Below are positions 24,412-35,907 of a stretch of DNA of 64,000 nucleotides, in pieces; the first letter of the stretch is position 1, and each line of letters begins with the position of its first letter. The notes beneath the pieces are model-generated. The model was not told the origin of the DNA and ran no database searches. It saw only the letters and a list, made by a program, of their open reading frames with translations. Made by a program: the position numbers and the translations under genes. The stretch is from NCBI GenBank assembly GCA_030544235.1, contig CM060468.1, positions 10,279,258 through 10,343,257 on the forward strand. Reading direction: 5' to 3'. This DNA comes from Lepturacanthus savala. Taxonomy: Eukaryota > Chordata > Actinopteri > Scombriformes > Trichiuridae.

Positions 24412-24640
24412 ATAGCGATGCAAAACATGTATTTGAATTGGTGACAAGAAATACTGTACCTTACAAATTTGTTCCAACCTTTATCTTCACCTTTCCAACT
24501 CCCTCAATATAAAAAACAACCAGCGAGCTTCACACCTGAATGTGTGTTTCGGTTTATATTAATGTCTTCGCACCTCTGCCACACGCGGAGGAATAATCTG
24601 TGTCCTGCAATGTGTGAACGGGAGAGGGCGGGAGTCATAA

Positions 24641-24844
24641 CTCTCTCTCTCTCTCTCTAACTCGCTCACAGACATGCAAACACAGAACTGTATCGCCCTT
24701 CACGTTCCAATACACACAGCGGCGCATTCGCTATTAAACAGAATTTATTCAAAACATCGAACAAATCAAGTGTATGCTACAGTGCTTACACGCAGGCACA
24801 CATGCCGCGCTTACACACGGCCGCACACACACACACACACACAC
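24641..24844. repeat. (CT)n and (CA)n microsatellites
   Basis: CT run at 24641-24658 and CA run at 24824-24844. The 173-codon frame 24674-25195 crosses the CA run, has no domain and is not called. Confidence 0.85.
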
Positions 24845-24849
24845 TCAGG

Positions 24850-27800
24850 CAAACCCAGACAGTCTCTTATTCTTTTTATGGCGGCACCTGAGCTCGGCTT
24901 TAAGTACATATTTCATGCCACATTACCCCACATGGCAGCAAACGAGGAGAAGAAAGGGGAGACTAAGGGAGGCTGCGAGACGAAGCAAGGCAGTAAAACG
25001 CAGACTCCTTCCTCTGCTGACTGCATGTCTGCCTCTGCATACCCTCTACCTCCTGTGTCCTTCCCCTGCTCCCCTCTTATCTCTATCCCCGTGTTTCTTT
25101 CTGGCTTAATATTTTTTAATGGTCGGGAGCCAGGATGGGTCAGAGACGTGTTCCTGCTGGGTCCCGCACATGACAAGAGTAGTGATATGTTTTAATGAGC
25201 CTGGGACCCAGGGCAGGAGATGAAATTTCTCATTTGGGTCTGAAACAATGAAAGAAGACCACATCTACCTCTACGGTAGCTGTCTCACCCTCTCCTCTGT
25301 CACGCGTTTAAGCGTTTCCCTTCATTTGCTGCATTTCAGCGACTCCACCTGAGCCCTTTAGCTTTTAGTTTTTTAGTTCTCGGTTCCTGTGTAACAAAAT
25401 GCCACAGTTCAGGCTCATTGCATTAAGCTACTTCAATACAGATGTCCCACATGGCAGCTTTATTGTTTATGCTTGTACAGGTACATCTATCCAAGTAGAC
25501 TGTAATTTATTTTCACAGAACATTTCTTTGTATTTATTAACGTTTAACTTTGCTTCTGTAGTGTTCATCAGACTGACGCCATGCTGGGAAAATGCACCCT
25601 GCATGGCAATGCCGGTGTCAGGAAAGAGCACTCGGGTCTGTAGATTTCTCTGAGTGTTCGCCACATGTTAATCTGCATGCTGAGAGAGGGCAGCATCCTC
25701 TTTACGTATGCCTTAATTTCACCGTTCAGTAAACCACCACGTAATATATATATATATATTTTTTTACATATTTGCTTGTTTTAAAGGTTTGAAGGACTGT
25801 AGCTTGCCCCCATAGTCTGCATCTTGCATACTAAATCGGCGTGCACGAGGGCCTTACATTCACGAGCACAACCTTGGTGATGTGAAATGTAGTGCGGTGG
25901 TATTTTAATAGCTGAAATTTTAACTGATGTGAGGAGGAAGGTGAATAAATAAAACAATAGTCAAATATATTTACTTTGAAAGAGACTCACCTCACCTTTG
26001 CATTAGAGAACTTCACTGACCTGGTGAATTGGTTGCTGGTTTACCAATGCAATACATAGTGGTGTTTTTAAAGCAATTTTCAACACTTCAGATGGTAGAC
26101 ATCCACCCTATAGGGCACTCTGAAATCTAAAATAGCGCATATGTTGCCAGTTTCAGTTTTATATGAATCGCAGTCTATACGAGGTGTTTATATTCATGAG
26201 GTGAAAATACAGCTTTTAAAATGGGGCCTTCGGACATGCACAAATAAATATCTTATTCAGACGTAGGGATCATACAAGAGAATACTCAGGAAGGATAAGA
26301 TAATATAGAATATAAATAGAAAATCATATATATTTTTTTTCTTTTTTAAAGAGTGGTTTGGAGGTAAACTCATGGAAATAAAAAAGACAAGTAATGCTCT
26401 GACTGTTGGTAACTTCCAAACCCTAGAACCAGCATAGCCAATTAATGTCCATCTTGTTAATCAGCACACAAAAAAAAACTAAATAAAAAAATAAAAGGCA
26501 CCTACAGTAGCTGCAAGGCAAGTCATAGAAAATACAATAACACATATTGGGTGCTGCTGGCTAATGAGGAAGTATCCAGGGCAGTCTAATGGCTCTAACT
26601 GTCTTTAGTTAGATAGATTGCCGAGTTCTGCCTTATTGGAGGCACTAGGCAGGGGATATGCATGACTGCTCAGCCTTTCTCATAAAACATTTAACGAGGC
26701 TATAAGCTCCAACCTCGGTAACCTTTACGGTGACCTCTCGCTGTCTGATGAAACTCATAAAATGAAGCTCTAAAATAGCACGTGCCGACATGTGAATCGA
26801 CACGCGCTAACGTGGACACACGTACATGCGCCGAGAGCGACAATGGAAACGAAGAGAAATGGACAGCGAGGAGAGGAGATAATGACAGACAGAGAAATAT
26901 CATATAGTTTGAAGGTCTTAAAAGCTTTAAGGTCGTCGTAATCAAAGCGCCTTCATCATGGTAACCTACGAAAGACAATGAGACTAAGGAATTAGTCACT
27001 ATGGTGATTAGAAACCATTGTATTCTCCTTTTTTATCGATCATAACTAATTACCTTTATTGATGAAGAGCAACAGTTTTAATGTGAACCGGGGCAAATGT
27101 ACAACATTGTATATCGATTAAGTCACAAGCTCCCTACCTGATACCCATTAGAGGACAGACACAAGCCTCACATATTATTTAGAAAACTAAGGATATAGAC
27201 TTTTTTGCAAGGATAATGAGCATGATAATGATAATGAAATGAGCATGGGGGCAATTTGACAGATGTGCGAGCTTCCTTTCATGTTGAACACAGGAACAAG
27301 TAGCAACAGTACACAGTAAAATTTCTAACGAATTTTAATAGAACACCAGATCAGACAAAGCAGAGTAAGTTTATACCTATACAATCACAATACACAACTC
27401 ATTCACTTCAATAAGTACACAACCAGAACAACCTTGGAGTTTTTGACTTTTATCATGGGCAGAAACTAAATGAGTCTTTCAGATTGTTTGCTTGCTTATA
27501 TAAGGGTTCCATGTATATGATGGACTTCGCTTCACATAATTACCCTACTGTTGAATTTATGTCGATTTGTCTTGGAGTATACTGTACAGAAACTACATTT
27601 TTATTGGATTTTTATGATAATCATATCCACTTTATGGATAAATTATACACAATGGCTTATTGCAAATAGTATGATTCATGTCTGTTTCTGCAGTGAGCAC
27701 AATTAATGCACTGATACACGTTGTAATGAGAGGAGTAATCTGGACGTGGCATATGGCAGCAAGGCTGAAATGGTGCACTGGTGCACTCAGTTTGATTACA

Positions 27801-28635
27801 CAGTTCACATTTCTTGCAGTTCATATATAATCAATGTTAGGTTCTCATACATTTCACCATTCATTAGAGCAGTTCAGAAGTTCACCCACATCAATAAAGT
27901 GCCTCCTTTCATCCCGTAGCATAGTTCCTGTTTGCATATCACTGATCGTGCTGTGAACCAGGCAGAAGATGATTCTATGACTCATTTGAAGGGAGAAAAC
28001 ATGCAGCAAAATGTTGGATAAACAGACATATATGAAGTCAGAATCAAACACAAAGATGGCAAATGAGCCAAAGTATGTGTATAAAAGCTTTGTGCATGTG
28101 TGTGTGCCTTTGTGTGCAAGGTTATTATATCTGTATGTCTGTGTGTTTGCATATCTTCACACAGAAAATGTTTACTCTCCCTGAGAACTGTTGATGTTGT
28201 ACATGCCCCTCTCTATATATTTCTAAATATATAGAAAGGAGTCAGTATGTCTGTCCTTCTGTGGGTTCCTTGCATATTTTGTGTATTTTGACCATGTGTG
28301 TACAATTACTTACAGATAGTAGCGCTATAACAACATTTTTTCATTCTTATTTACTGGATTCTGACGGTCTAGACAAATCCATCCACATAAACCACACCCA
28401 CTTGTGTCTATATCGATTTTTCTATTATTTTGAAAATCTGTTTTTTCCACCATTCCCATACCCGATTTTAAGCAATTGTCTAAATTTAGCATGAAACAAA
28501 TCGTCAAATTTAGCATCTATGCACTAAGCCGTAAAGAGTTACTTTGTCATATTCTTGATATTCCTTTTAATTTTGCTAGCTGGCTCTCAGATTTTGCTCG
28601 AAAGCTGTAGGCAGGTGTTATATTTAAGAAAAAAA
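24850..28635. other. Non-coding, no recognised gene
   Basis: About 3.8 kb of ordinary sequence. There is a short TA run at 25743-25760, T-rich DNA near 26329-26345 and a near-palindrome at 28213-28234 (10-bp arms, 2-nt centre). No transposon was recognised. Confidence 0.45.
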
Positions 28636-28639
28636 ATGT

Positions 28640-29170
28640 TTGAAAATTGTGCTATTGTTACCACACTTGGTGAACATGTATAGACACGTTGGGTGCCATT
28701 TGGCCAATAGGTGGTGCCGCAGCACCATCACCTATCTATAAAGATAATCTGTGTCTGTCTCGTATGTATGTGCTGTATGTATATATGACTGCCCTTCACA
28801 TCGAGAACCATTCATCAGATCAACTTCACACTGTTGTACTGTATTGCTGAGGAGCCTGGCTCCCTTGGCCCCTCAGCAATACAGTACACCATCAGTGTCA
28901 AGTGTGAGGTCGATATGATGAGCCATTCTCAAGAGTTCTACGAAGGCACCAAATGCTTCATGGTCATTCGTATTTCTATTCTGAACGATCAAACTATACA
29001 GCGCAATATTTATCAGTGTAGAAATACCACATTGTACACGCTCCCATGTTCTACTTGTGTTCTTGTTTATTTTGTCACTGCAGCTTTTAATGTTGCAGTC
29101 AGAAGGGAAATGTTTATGTGCCGTCGGTCCATTATGACCACAAAACCTATTCACCCCAACAGGTCAGGCC
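28640..29170. repeat. Probable dispersed fish repeat, unclassified
   Basis: Phrases such as CCAATAGGTGGTGCCGCAGC, CATCGAGAACCATTCATCAG and ATAGAAATACCACATTGTA feel familiar from fish interspersed repeats, but I cannot name the family or fix its ends. It contains a near-perfect hairpin (separate entry). The 129-codon plus-strand frame 28834-29223 shows no domain. Confidence 0.35.
28835..28888. repeat. 18-bp perfect inverted repeat (hairpin)
   Basis: TGTACTGTATTGCTGAGG (28835-28852) is exactly complementary to 28871-28888. After one mismatch, three more base pairs form inside (28854-28856 with 28867-28869), leaving a loop of about 10 nt. As RNA the stem would be about 22 positions long, shorter than a typical microRNA precursor. 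Confidence 0.85.
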
Positions 29171-30308
29171 GACTGGGAAAGGAAGAAACATGGTCTGAAA
29201 ATAGAGACAAATTTCCCCTGTGAACCCTTGATGGAGGGAGGTGCAGACAAAGCGCGGACCACAACAGTCTTTCATCTGTGCGGGTGCTAAAGCTTTTCAT
29301 CTCGGTCGAAATAGACTACGATTCTGATCATTACGGTTCTGATCACCTTATTGTTTGTCAGCTGAGGAACTAATATGGAAATGGCACACATGGAAATAAT
29401 CCATGTGCGCTATTAAACAAAATAAGAAGATTCAGCCTTATTCATAAGTATATAGGTATTTAATACCTGAATTGATTTATCTTGTGGCAAAGTGTGTTTT
29501 TGTTGTGTGTTGCATATTCATCCCAATGAATTTTAGCAAGATTATAAATGAATACATTCTATTCTCTGGTACAGAAATGAGAAATGCTCATTAATGTTTA
29601 TATGTAATCTGGTAATAAATATGAAAACGTACTGCCGGTATTCATTAACATTTCAGTAAATTTGTGGCCCACTTTGACATTATAACAAGCCTACAGGGAA
29701 GACTGAGTAATTCGTTTTGTGATTTTGGTTGATTGACTGAGCCACCTTCATACCCCCAAAACAATAAACTCACCACATTGCACATCCAGCCATTGTTTTC
29801 CATTTTAACATGTATCTACACTCGGGTCCATGAATATTTGGACATTGACACAAATTTCATCTTTTTGACTCTGTACACGACCACGATGGATTTGAAATTA
29901 AACAACCCAGATGTGCCGTAAGTGCAGACTTTCAGCTTTAATTTGAGGCTATTTACATCCAAATCAGTTGAGCGGTGTAGGAACTAGAACAGTCTCTACA
30001 TGTCCCCCTCACTTTTTAGGAGACCAAAAGTAATTGGACGATTGGCTGCTCAGCTGTTCCATGGCCAGGTGTGTGTTATTCCCTCATTATCTCAATTACA
30101 ATGAGCAAATAAAAGGCCAAGGGTTCATTTTCAAGTGTGTTATTTGCATTTGGATTTTGTTGTTGTCAACTCTCAATATGAGGTCCAAAGAACTGTCGCA
30201 ATCACTGAAGCAAACCGTTGTTAGGCTGAAAAATTAAAACAAACCCAACAGAAGGATAGACAAAGAGTATTAGGTGTATCCAAATCAACTGTTTGGTATA
30301 GTCCTAAA

Positions 30309-30566
30309 CCCCAACTATGCAAATCTAGATCTTTTTTTTTTTAATCCATACACTTTTATATCCAATTCAGCCTCTGACACTAACAACACAGCACTTGTCT
30401 GGAGATTTGTCAAACCGGATAAACAAGTAGAGAGTACATTTGTGTAATGACCTCAGTCCAGGTCTTTTTCAGATTAATTCAGCTCACAGACGAAGCGGTG
30501 GTCATACTTGCACATTCTGTTTAAAATACCCGGTTCAAAAAACTCTAGACTAGTGTAACTGAGGTC
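30309..30566. mobile_element. About 255-bp insertion of unknown class within the Tc1 transposase
   Basis: Transposase homology stops after TGGTATAGTCCTAAA and resumes at TCTAAAAAAGAAAGAACACA, so the material between is foreign. Its ends carry TCTAGA-containing sequences that are loosely inverted, and a T-run at 30332-30342 could be a minus-strand A-tail. Flanks GTCCTAAA and GGTCTAAA match at 6 of 8, compatible with a worn target duplication. The evidence does not separate a small DNA transposon from a retroposed sequence. Confidence 0.5.
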
Positions 30567-30913
30567 TAAAAAAGAAAGAACACACTGGTGAGCTGAGCAA
30601 CACCAAAAGGGCTGGAAGCCATAAAAATAAAAATAAAAAACCTTTCACAACAATGGCCAGATGAAGAATATTCCAGGAGGAAGGTGTACAGTATCTGTGT
30701 AAAAATCAATAGTAAATACAGAAGGTTCTCTACAACATGTAAATCATTGCTCAAAAACAGGAAGACCAGATTAGAGTTTGCCAAAGAAAAAGCATCTAAA
30801 AAAAAGCCTTTACAGTTGTAGAAAAACATCCTATGGACAGATAAGATACAGATCAACTTGTACCAGAATGATGGGGAAAAGAAGAGTATGGAGAAGGGAA
30901 TGTTCCAAAAACA

Positions 30914-31289
30914 TAAACTACCGTTCGGGTTTGGGGTCACTTAGAAATGTCCTGAAAGAAAAGCATTGCTTTCTTTAATGAAGATAACTTTAAACTAATC
31001 AGAAACATGCTGTATACATTGCTAATGTGGTAAATGACTATTCTAGCTGCAAATGTCTGGTTTTTGGTGCAATATCTACATAGGTGTATAGAGGCCCATT
31101 TCCAGCAACTTTTACTCCAGTGTTCTAATGGTACAATGTGTTTGCTCATTGCGTCAGAAGGTTAATGGATGATTAGAAAACCATTGTTCAATCATGTTAG
31201 TGCAGCTGAAAACAGTTTAGCTGGTTTGAGAAGGTATAAAACTGACTTTCCTTTGACGAAAGCAAAGTTTGAATGAAAAAAAAAGTGTA
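30914..31289 (+). mobile_element. Non-autonomous Tc1 (family B) inserted into the family A transposase
   Basis: It begins TAAACTACCGTTCGGGTTTG then GGGTCACTTAGAAATGTCC, a fish Tc1 terminal region, and runs through the 5' leader to ACTGACTTTCCTTTGA. It then jumps directly to CTTTGACGAAAGCAAAGTTT, which reads FDESKV-stop (31252-31272), the last codons of the transposase in this family as I recall it. Nearly the whole transposase is therefore deleted, and CTTTGA (31251-31256) is shared by both sides of the junction. TA dinucleotides at 30914-30915 and 31288-31289 fit the expected TA target duplication. The 3' terminal repeat is mostly lost. A second family copy is at 419-651. Confidence 0.8.
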
Positions 31290-31569
31290 CTACATTAGTG
31301 AGGCATGGTGGTGGTAGTGTTAAGGTGTGGCCATGTATGGCCTTCAATGGGACTGGTTCCCTTGTATTTATCAATGAGGTGACTGCTGAAAAAAAAAGCA
31401 GTGTTTCAGGCAGTTTTATTTGCTCATATTAAGCCTGACCATATAAAAGAAGATGCCAGGCCTTGGTGTAGATTCTGATTTGTTTGCGTAACACGCAGAC
31501 TGAACTCTAATGATTCACAGATGCCATGACCTGCAGCTTTTTGATGTCTGCTGTTGCTTTTCATCTGTT

Positions 31570-31900
31570 TACGTGGCTGTTCACGTCATCCAGGAGACAC
31601 GCCGCGATTTCTCTGGCCCCCTCTTCCACAAACCTCTGCGTCTGCTCCATCACGACTACTATATATAATCTCTCTTTCTGACTCCGTCTCCAGGTGTCAC
31701 CCACACTTTTTTTCCCCCTTGAGAAAACATGTTTACCACTCCTCCTCCCCTTTCTAGGTCTCCCCGTTTCAATTCCTCGTTGCCATTTTCTCTTTGTATT
31801 GCTCAATCCGTCCTCCCTAATCATCTCCATCCCTCTCTCTCTGCCTTCCGCTCATTCTCTATCTCGAGTATAGACAGAATTCCCCCTCTCCTTTTCCAAG
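31570..31900. repeat. Pyrimidine-biased block
   Basis: The plus strand is C/T-rich with Ser/Pro/Leu-rich stop-poor frames (31554-31757, 31729-31950); the minus strand is purine-rich. No domains. Confidence 0.6.
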
Positions 31901-32369
31901 AGCAAGTCATTAACTTCTATCGCCGGCTTCTGAAAGATTTTGGGCAGTAATGGGTTTTGTTTTTGTGAGGCTGAATCAGCTGCAGAGATGTGTAGAGTAA
32001 TTACTACTGAAATATCAATCCCACTGTTGACTCCTTTGAGAAAACGTATTAGTTCCCCCTTTGTTTCTGATTTATTCTGGAAGCCGACTATTATTTGACA
32101 CCCTCCTAATATTGTTGAAAACCTTGTGTTCTCCCTGTTCTTTACAAGTTATTCTTAACCTAGTCTCAATGATACCACCCGATGGGAGATCTCCCCTTAC
32201 CAATCGTCCGGGGATTTTCTAATTGCAAGACAGTTCCAGCGTAGCTCCCAGAATGACCAAAAAATAACCCATTTAAACATATATTTGAATGTATGCCTGT
32301 ATCTACATGTGTAAAACAAAGTAAAAAAAAATGCAATTACAACAAAATAAAGAATAAAGATAAAAATTC

Positions 32370-32580
32370 ACACACATGGTGATTTATCATCGCTGGCTGA
32401 CCGCTGTGATGCAGGTAATTGCGTCCGTGATTTAAGATGCGAGCACAGCAGGTGTAAAATCTGCATCGCCATTGTAAGCATGGCAATTGTGTCTATTGAG
32501 ACTATTGAGAGATTGTTGTGTACAATGATAGAGTTAGGTTGCCAGCACCAGCTGGGAGCAATCAAAGACTTTTTGCTGCC
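32370..32580. promoter_or_regulatory. Candidate conserved non-coding element
   Basis: A high-complexity, GC-balanced segment set in AT-rich DNA (GATTTATCATCGCTGGCTGA ... GTAATTGCGTCCGTG ... GCCAGCACCAGCTGGGAGC). It has no repeat character and no coding frame with a domain. Only its texture suggests constraint. Confidence 0.2.
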
Positions 32581-33689
32581 AATACATATATGACTGTTTC
32601 AGTATATCCGGAAAAGAGAAAGTTGGAGAAATACAAAACAATTTTTGTCCACGGTATGTCTTTCTTTTGGATTCTTTTCGCCCACCATACATGCACAAGG
32701 TCTGTCTTTCGGAATCAGGATTTAAATGGCGGATTGCACTGAAAATAATTCAACTTACAGATGCTTGCAGGTGCTCATTTACATCGTTTGTGTGAGTAAA
32801 TAAAACACGCAGTGAGGCATGATTGTGCGGCCTCGAAAGTACTTGCAGTGGGTTTGGTAAATCCAATCCTGGACCCCTTCCAGGCTTCCCCCTTCAACCC
32901 CTTATCAGCTCACAGGTGCTACTGGATGGGGGATTTTATCTCATTTATACTGTATGTATTTACAGCTGTACTGCTGCTGGAGGAAAAATCAATAATGCAA
33001 ATTTCAGCCAAAGGAACAGCTAAGCCACCAAAGTTTGAAACGCAGGTTTGGAGCAACTTGAGAAGACATAAAATACTGTATTCTCATCTATATGTAAAGA
33101 ATGTTACCTGTGGAGAAAACTACTTGTGTTAAAGGCCTCAAGAGTTTCCTCCACTTAGGATATTAATGGCTGCCAAGTCAACAAAAACAGTCTGACTTAA
33201 CCTTTTCCATATTCTTAAGTCTTAGGCCAGTGAGTGTGTGCTAAAGCACTGTGGCCTTTTTTGGCCATTTTTTTTATTAACACTCTTTTGGAATATATTG
33301 CCTCAAAGTCAATCATAGCGCAATAGAAAGAAGATTAGGAAATTTCCCAGTCAATACATGTTATTCACAATATACATTAATCTTTCAACACTATTTCAGG
33401 TCAAATCAGGTTCATTTGTGATATTCAGGTCTGTAATGTCAACACAATGCTGTATTTTTCCATAATAGCGCTTTTGCTATAAGTTGAAATTGGTCTGATG
33501 TGACCAACAAATGTTTATAAATAATTTTAATTAGCACTTTAAATGTCAGCATTTGATAACTGTTTAAAATGTTTAGTAGTTTCATCCCTCACTGTCTGAA
33601 TGCAAACACAGGACAGTTTCAAAACCGATTTGCCACGGGCACAATATCTAATTATCATCATATAGCTACTTCCCCTCTCATTCCCAGAA

Positions 33690-33900
33690 ATAGATCTTCA
33701 TGGTGTCAATTAGCGGTTGGCTGGTTTCTGCGTTTTTGACATTTGACGCACATGGAATCGTGGTTTTACTTCTCAGGGTCAATAGCCGTTTCTGGCAATA
33801 TCCTCCTCCAAGGCCAAAAATAGTGCGTCTATGTGACACAGAGATGATTTAAAGCTAGTTAATGCCTGTCCTTACATCAAAAGGCAGCACTGTCTCGCTG
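33690..33900. promoter_or_regulatory. Candidate conserved non-coding element
   Basis: Another high-complexity segment between AT-rich flanks, containing GTCAATTAGCGGTTGG and GCCAAAAATAGTGCG. The assignment is by texture only. Confidence 0.15.
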
Positions 33901-35780
33901 CATTTCACCAGAACAAACTCCCGACTCCATCTTCTCTCTTTCACTTCTTCTGCTCTTCTTACCTTTTTTTCAGTTTTCTGTGAATCATTTTTTCTTGTCT
34001 GTTCAACTGGGTATTAATTATATCAGTTGTAAATTCAGTCTATTTGCCTCACTTTTAGGGCTTAGAGGCACAGTCACACGCAGGGCCATTCACTTTTGAC
34101 TGCAGCAAACTGGAGAATGAGCCGTGTACGCCTGCACATATTTCTCTCCTCGGGATTTTTTAATGAGGATCATGAGAAGACCCGGGACTGTCCTGCTGTC
34201 TCTACTTCTCCATCTTTCTCTGGCTGTTTGCCTTCCTCTCTGACACACTCAGTGGCACTTTGGTTCACTTAAATTTCCGCCATTAAAACCTTTCATTATC
34301 CTTGTTAATCCGTCTCGCACATGTCCAGTGTAGGCTGTAAGATGGAAGTGAACAGATCTCTCTTCTCTTCTCCTTTGCAGTTCCTTTCATTCCCTTTGAA
34401 AGAGCCGAATTAGCTCTCCCCTGTAGCAGCAATGAGACTGGCTCTTGTTCCTTTCAGTCTCTCTTTCTACCATCAAATAACCCACTTTGCTGCTCAGCAC
34501 TGATATGATTACGGTCCTTTTCAGCTGGATTTATCACTGTAGTCAGGGTGTCGCTCTGGTAAGAGTGTGAAAGGACTTCTGGGAACATGGACAGTCACAG
34601 AGTCACATTTTCTGTTCAAGCCAGACTATAAAAGAATATGAAAAGACAAAAGTAAATTCAAAAGAAATAGTTTAAAGTGACAACCAGGGTGCTGGTATAT
34701 GTGACAAATTAGTTAATTCAACAGGTTGGAAAATAGTCAAAATCAGATTGAAAACTGCATGACAGGGTGTGAGTAAGAGAGATGAGTGAGGGTACTGTTT
34801 GGGATGAGTTACAGTCCTCTATGTGTACTATTAAATTTTCTATTTGTACTTTCGAAAAAAAAGGTTTAAAAGCTTCCTCTTTGCCAGTTTTGATGAATTG
34901 ACCAAAAAAAGTATGTTGAGAAACTGTATAAAAACCTTTTGAAGGCAGAAGAGAGCTACAGAAAAGGTGTCAAAGTGAGCAAGTGAAGTCTGCGTCTTGT
35001 TTCAGTAAGAGATTATTAAGACACCTATTATGTTCACTTTACACACAAGCCAAAAGACGAGTAAAGTAATTAACGGTATTATTTCAACACAACACTTTTA
35101 TGTGACCTGTACTTGTAGGTGGACTTGAATAGGTCTATTTCTGGGGGTCTGAAAGAAGTCGAGATAACACATTTCTCTGGTCTGCGGTTTCTATGGTGTT
35201 AAATCACTTGACTTTCTTCTAATAGCGAATATGTTAAGAAAATGAAATGCTTTCTTGATTATGTATTTAATCAATATAGAACAATTATGTGAACATGGCT
35301 GCAGACTGCTCACCGACAATGAACGTTTACACTTAATATCCACACTTTTTTTTTACTGTTTGCGCTATCCGATGTGTTTTCACTACAATATTTTCTCCTG
35401 CTATTTCAGTTTTTACGGTTACAGAGGCAGATAAAAGCATTTGCAGTGGAGGGAGCTTGTCTGACCTATCTGAAGTGTGATTTGCTGACTTTTTCAATAT
35501 GTAACCACTTCCATGACACTATTTAAACTGACTCAATAATCGTAAGAGACAAATGTTCTACCAGCTTCAAGTATTAAATCTACAGTAAGACCACATGAGA
35601 TGCAGGACACAAACCCTGGACTCCAGTGTCAATATTGCCATCTGTCTACTCTGACTGTGCACTATAAGGACGTCAAACTGGATTGGAAAACACTTTGGAA
35701 ATACATTGCACACTGAGTGCTACTGTTATATAAAATTAACAGCAATTACTACAACTAGTAATTATCAATTTTTTTGTATG
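33901..35780. other. Non-coding, no recognised gene
   Basis: A C/T-rich stretch at about 33930-33980 is followed by ordinary sequence. No transposon or exon recognised. Confidence 0.45.
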
Positions 35781-35869
35781 TATATATATATATATACACA
35801 CACACACAGAGACTTATTAGTTTAAAAATAAAATAAGATTTTATAAGTGTAGGGAGTTTGCACTTCACA

Positions 35870-35906
<37 letters not shown>
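35781..35906. repeat. (TA)n(CA)n and (GT)n microsatellites
   Basis: TA run at 35781-35796 continuing into CA to 35808; GT run at 35873-35906. Both create artefactual His-Thr or Cys-Val frames. Confidence 0.93.

Positions 35907-35907
<1 letters not shown>

Larger units (their letters stand above)
29817..31445 (+). mobile_element. Tc1/mariner-like transposon, family A, 3'-truncated and interrupted
   Basis: The 5' end reads TACACTCGGGTCCATGAATA then TTTGGACA (29817-29844), a known style of fish Tc1 terminal repeat. A non-coding leader follows, then transposase remnants in order from 30178 to about 31445. No matching 3' terminal repeat appears. Two unrelated segments interrupt it: 30309-30566 and 30914-31289. 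Removing both in thought leaves one collinear Tc1, so the nesting is clear. The element is dead. Confidence 0.85.
30178..31445 (+). pseudogene. Tc1-type transposase pseudogene (family A)
   Basis: The start codon is at 30178: MRSKELSQSLKQTVVRLKN, then a stop at 30235-30237. After a frameshift the paired-like DNA-binding domain continues as LGVSKSTVWY (30270-30299). After the 30309-30566 insertion, coding resumes with the linker and catalytic domain, including NILWTDKIQINLYQNDG, where the first DDE aspartate is at 30840-30842. Several stops and frameshifts intervene. After the second insertion it continues as HGGGSVKVWPCMAFNGTG (from about 31304). The second catalytic Asp and the final acidic residue lie beyond the truncation and are missing. 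Intact relatives are about 340 residues; this copy cannot encode a working enzyme. Confidence 0.85.

Noticed and set aside
24674..25195. Longest open frame (173 codons, plus strand)
   Set aside because: It crosses a (CA)n run giving His-Thr repeats, has no recognisable domain or splice-site context, and a second overlapping frame is equally open. Best explained by chance and low complexity.
28835..28888. microRNA precursor
   Set aside because: The stem (about 22 positions) is shorter than a normal precursor and no known microRNA seed was recognised; kept as a hairpin only.
28834..29223. 129-codon open frame with a Cys-rich middle
   Set aside because: It starts inside the perfect hairpin and lies in a probable interspersed repeat; no conserved family pattern.
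30566..30940. 124-codon minus-strand open frame
   Set aside because: It is the antisense shadow of the Tc1 transposase pseudogene on the plus strand.
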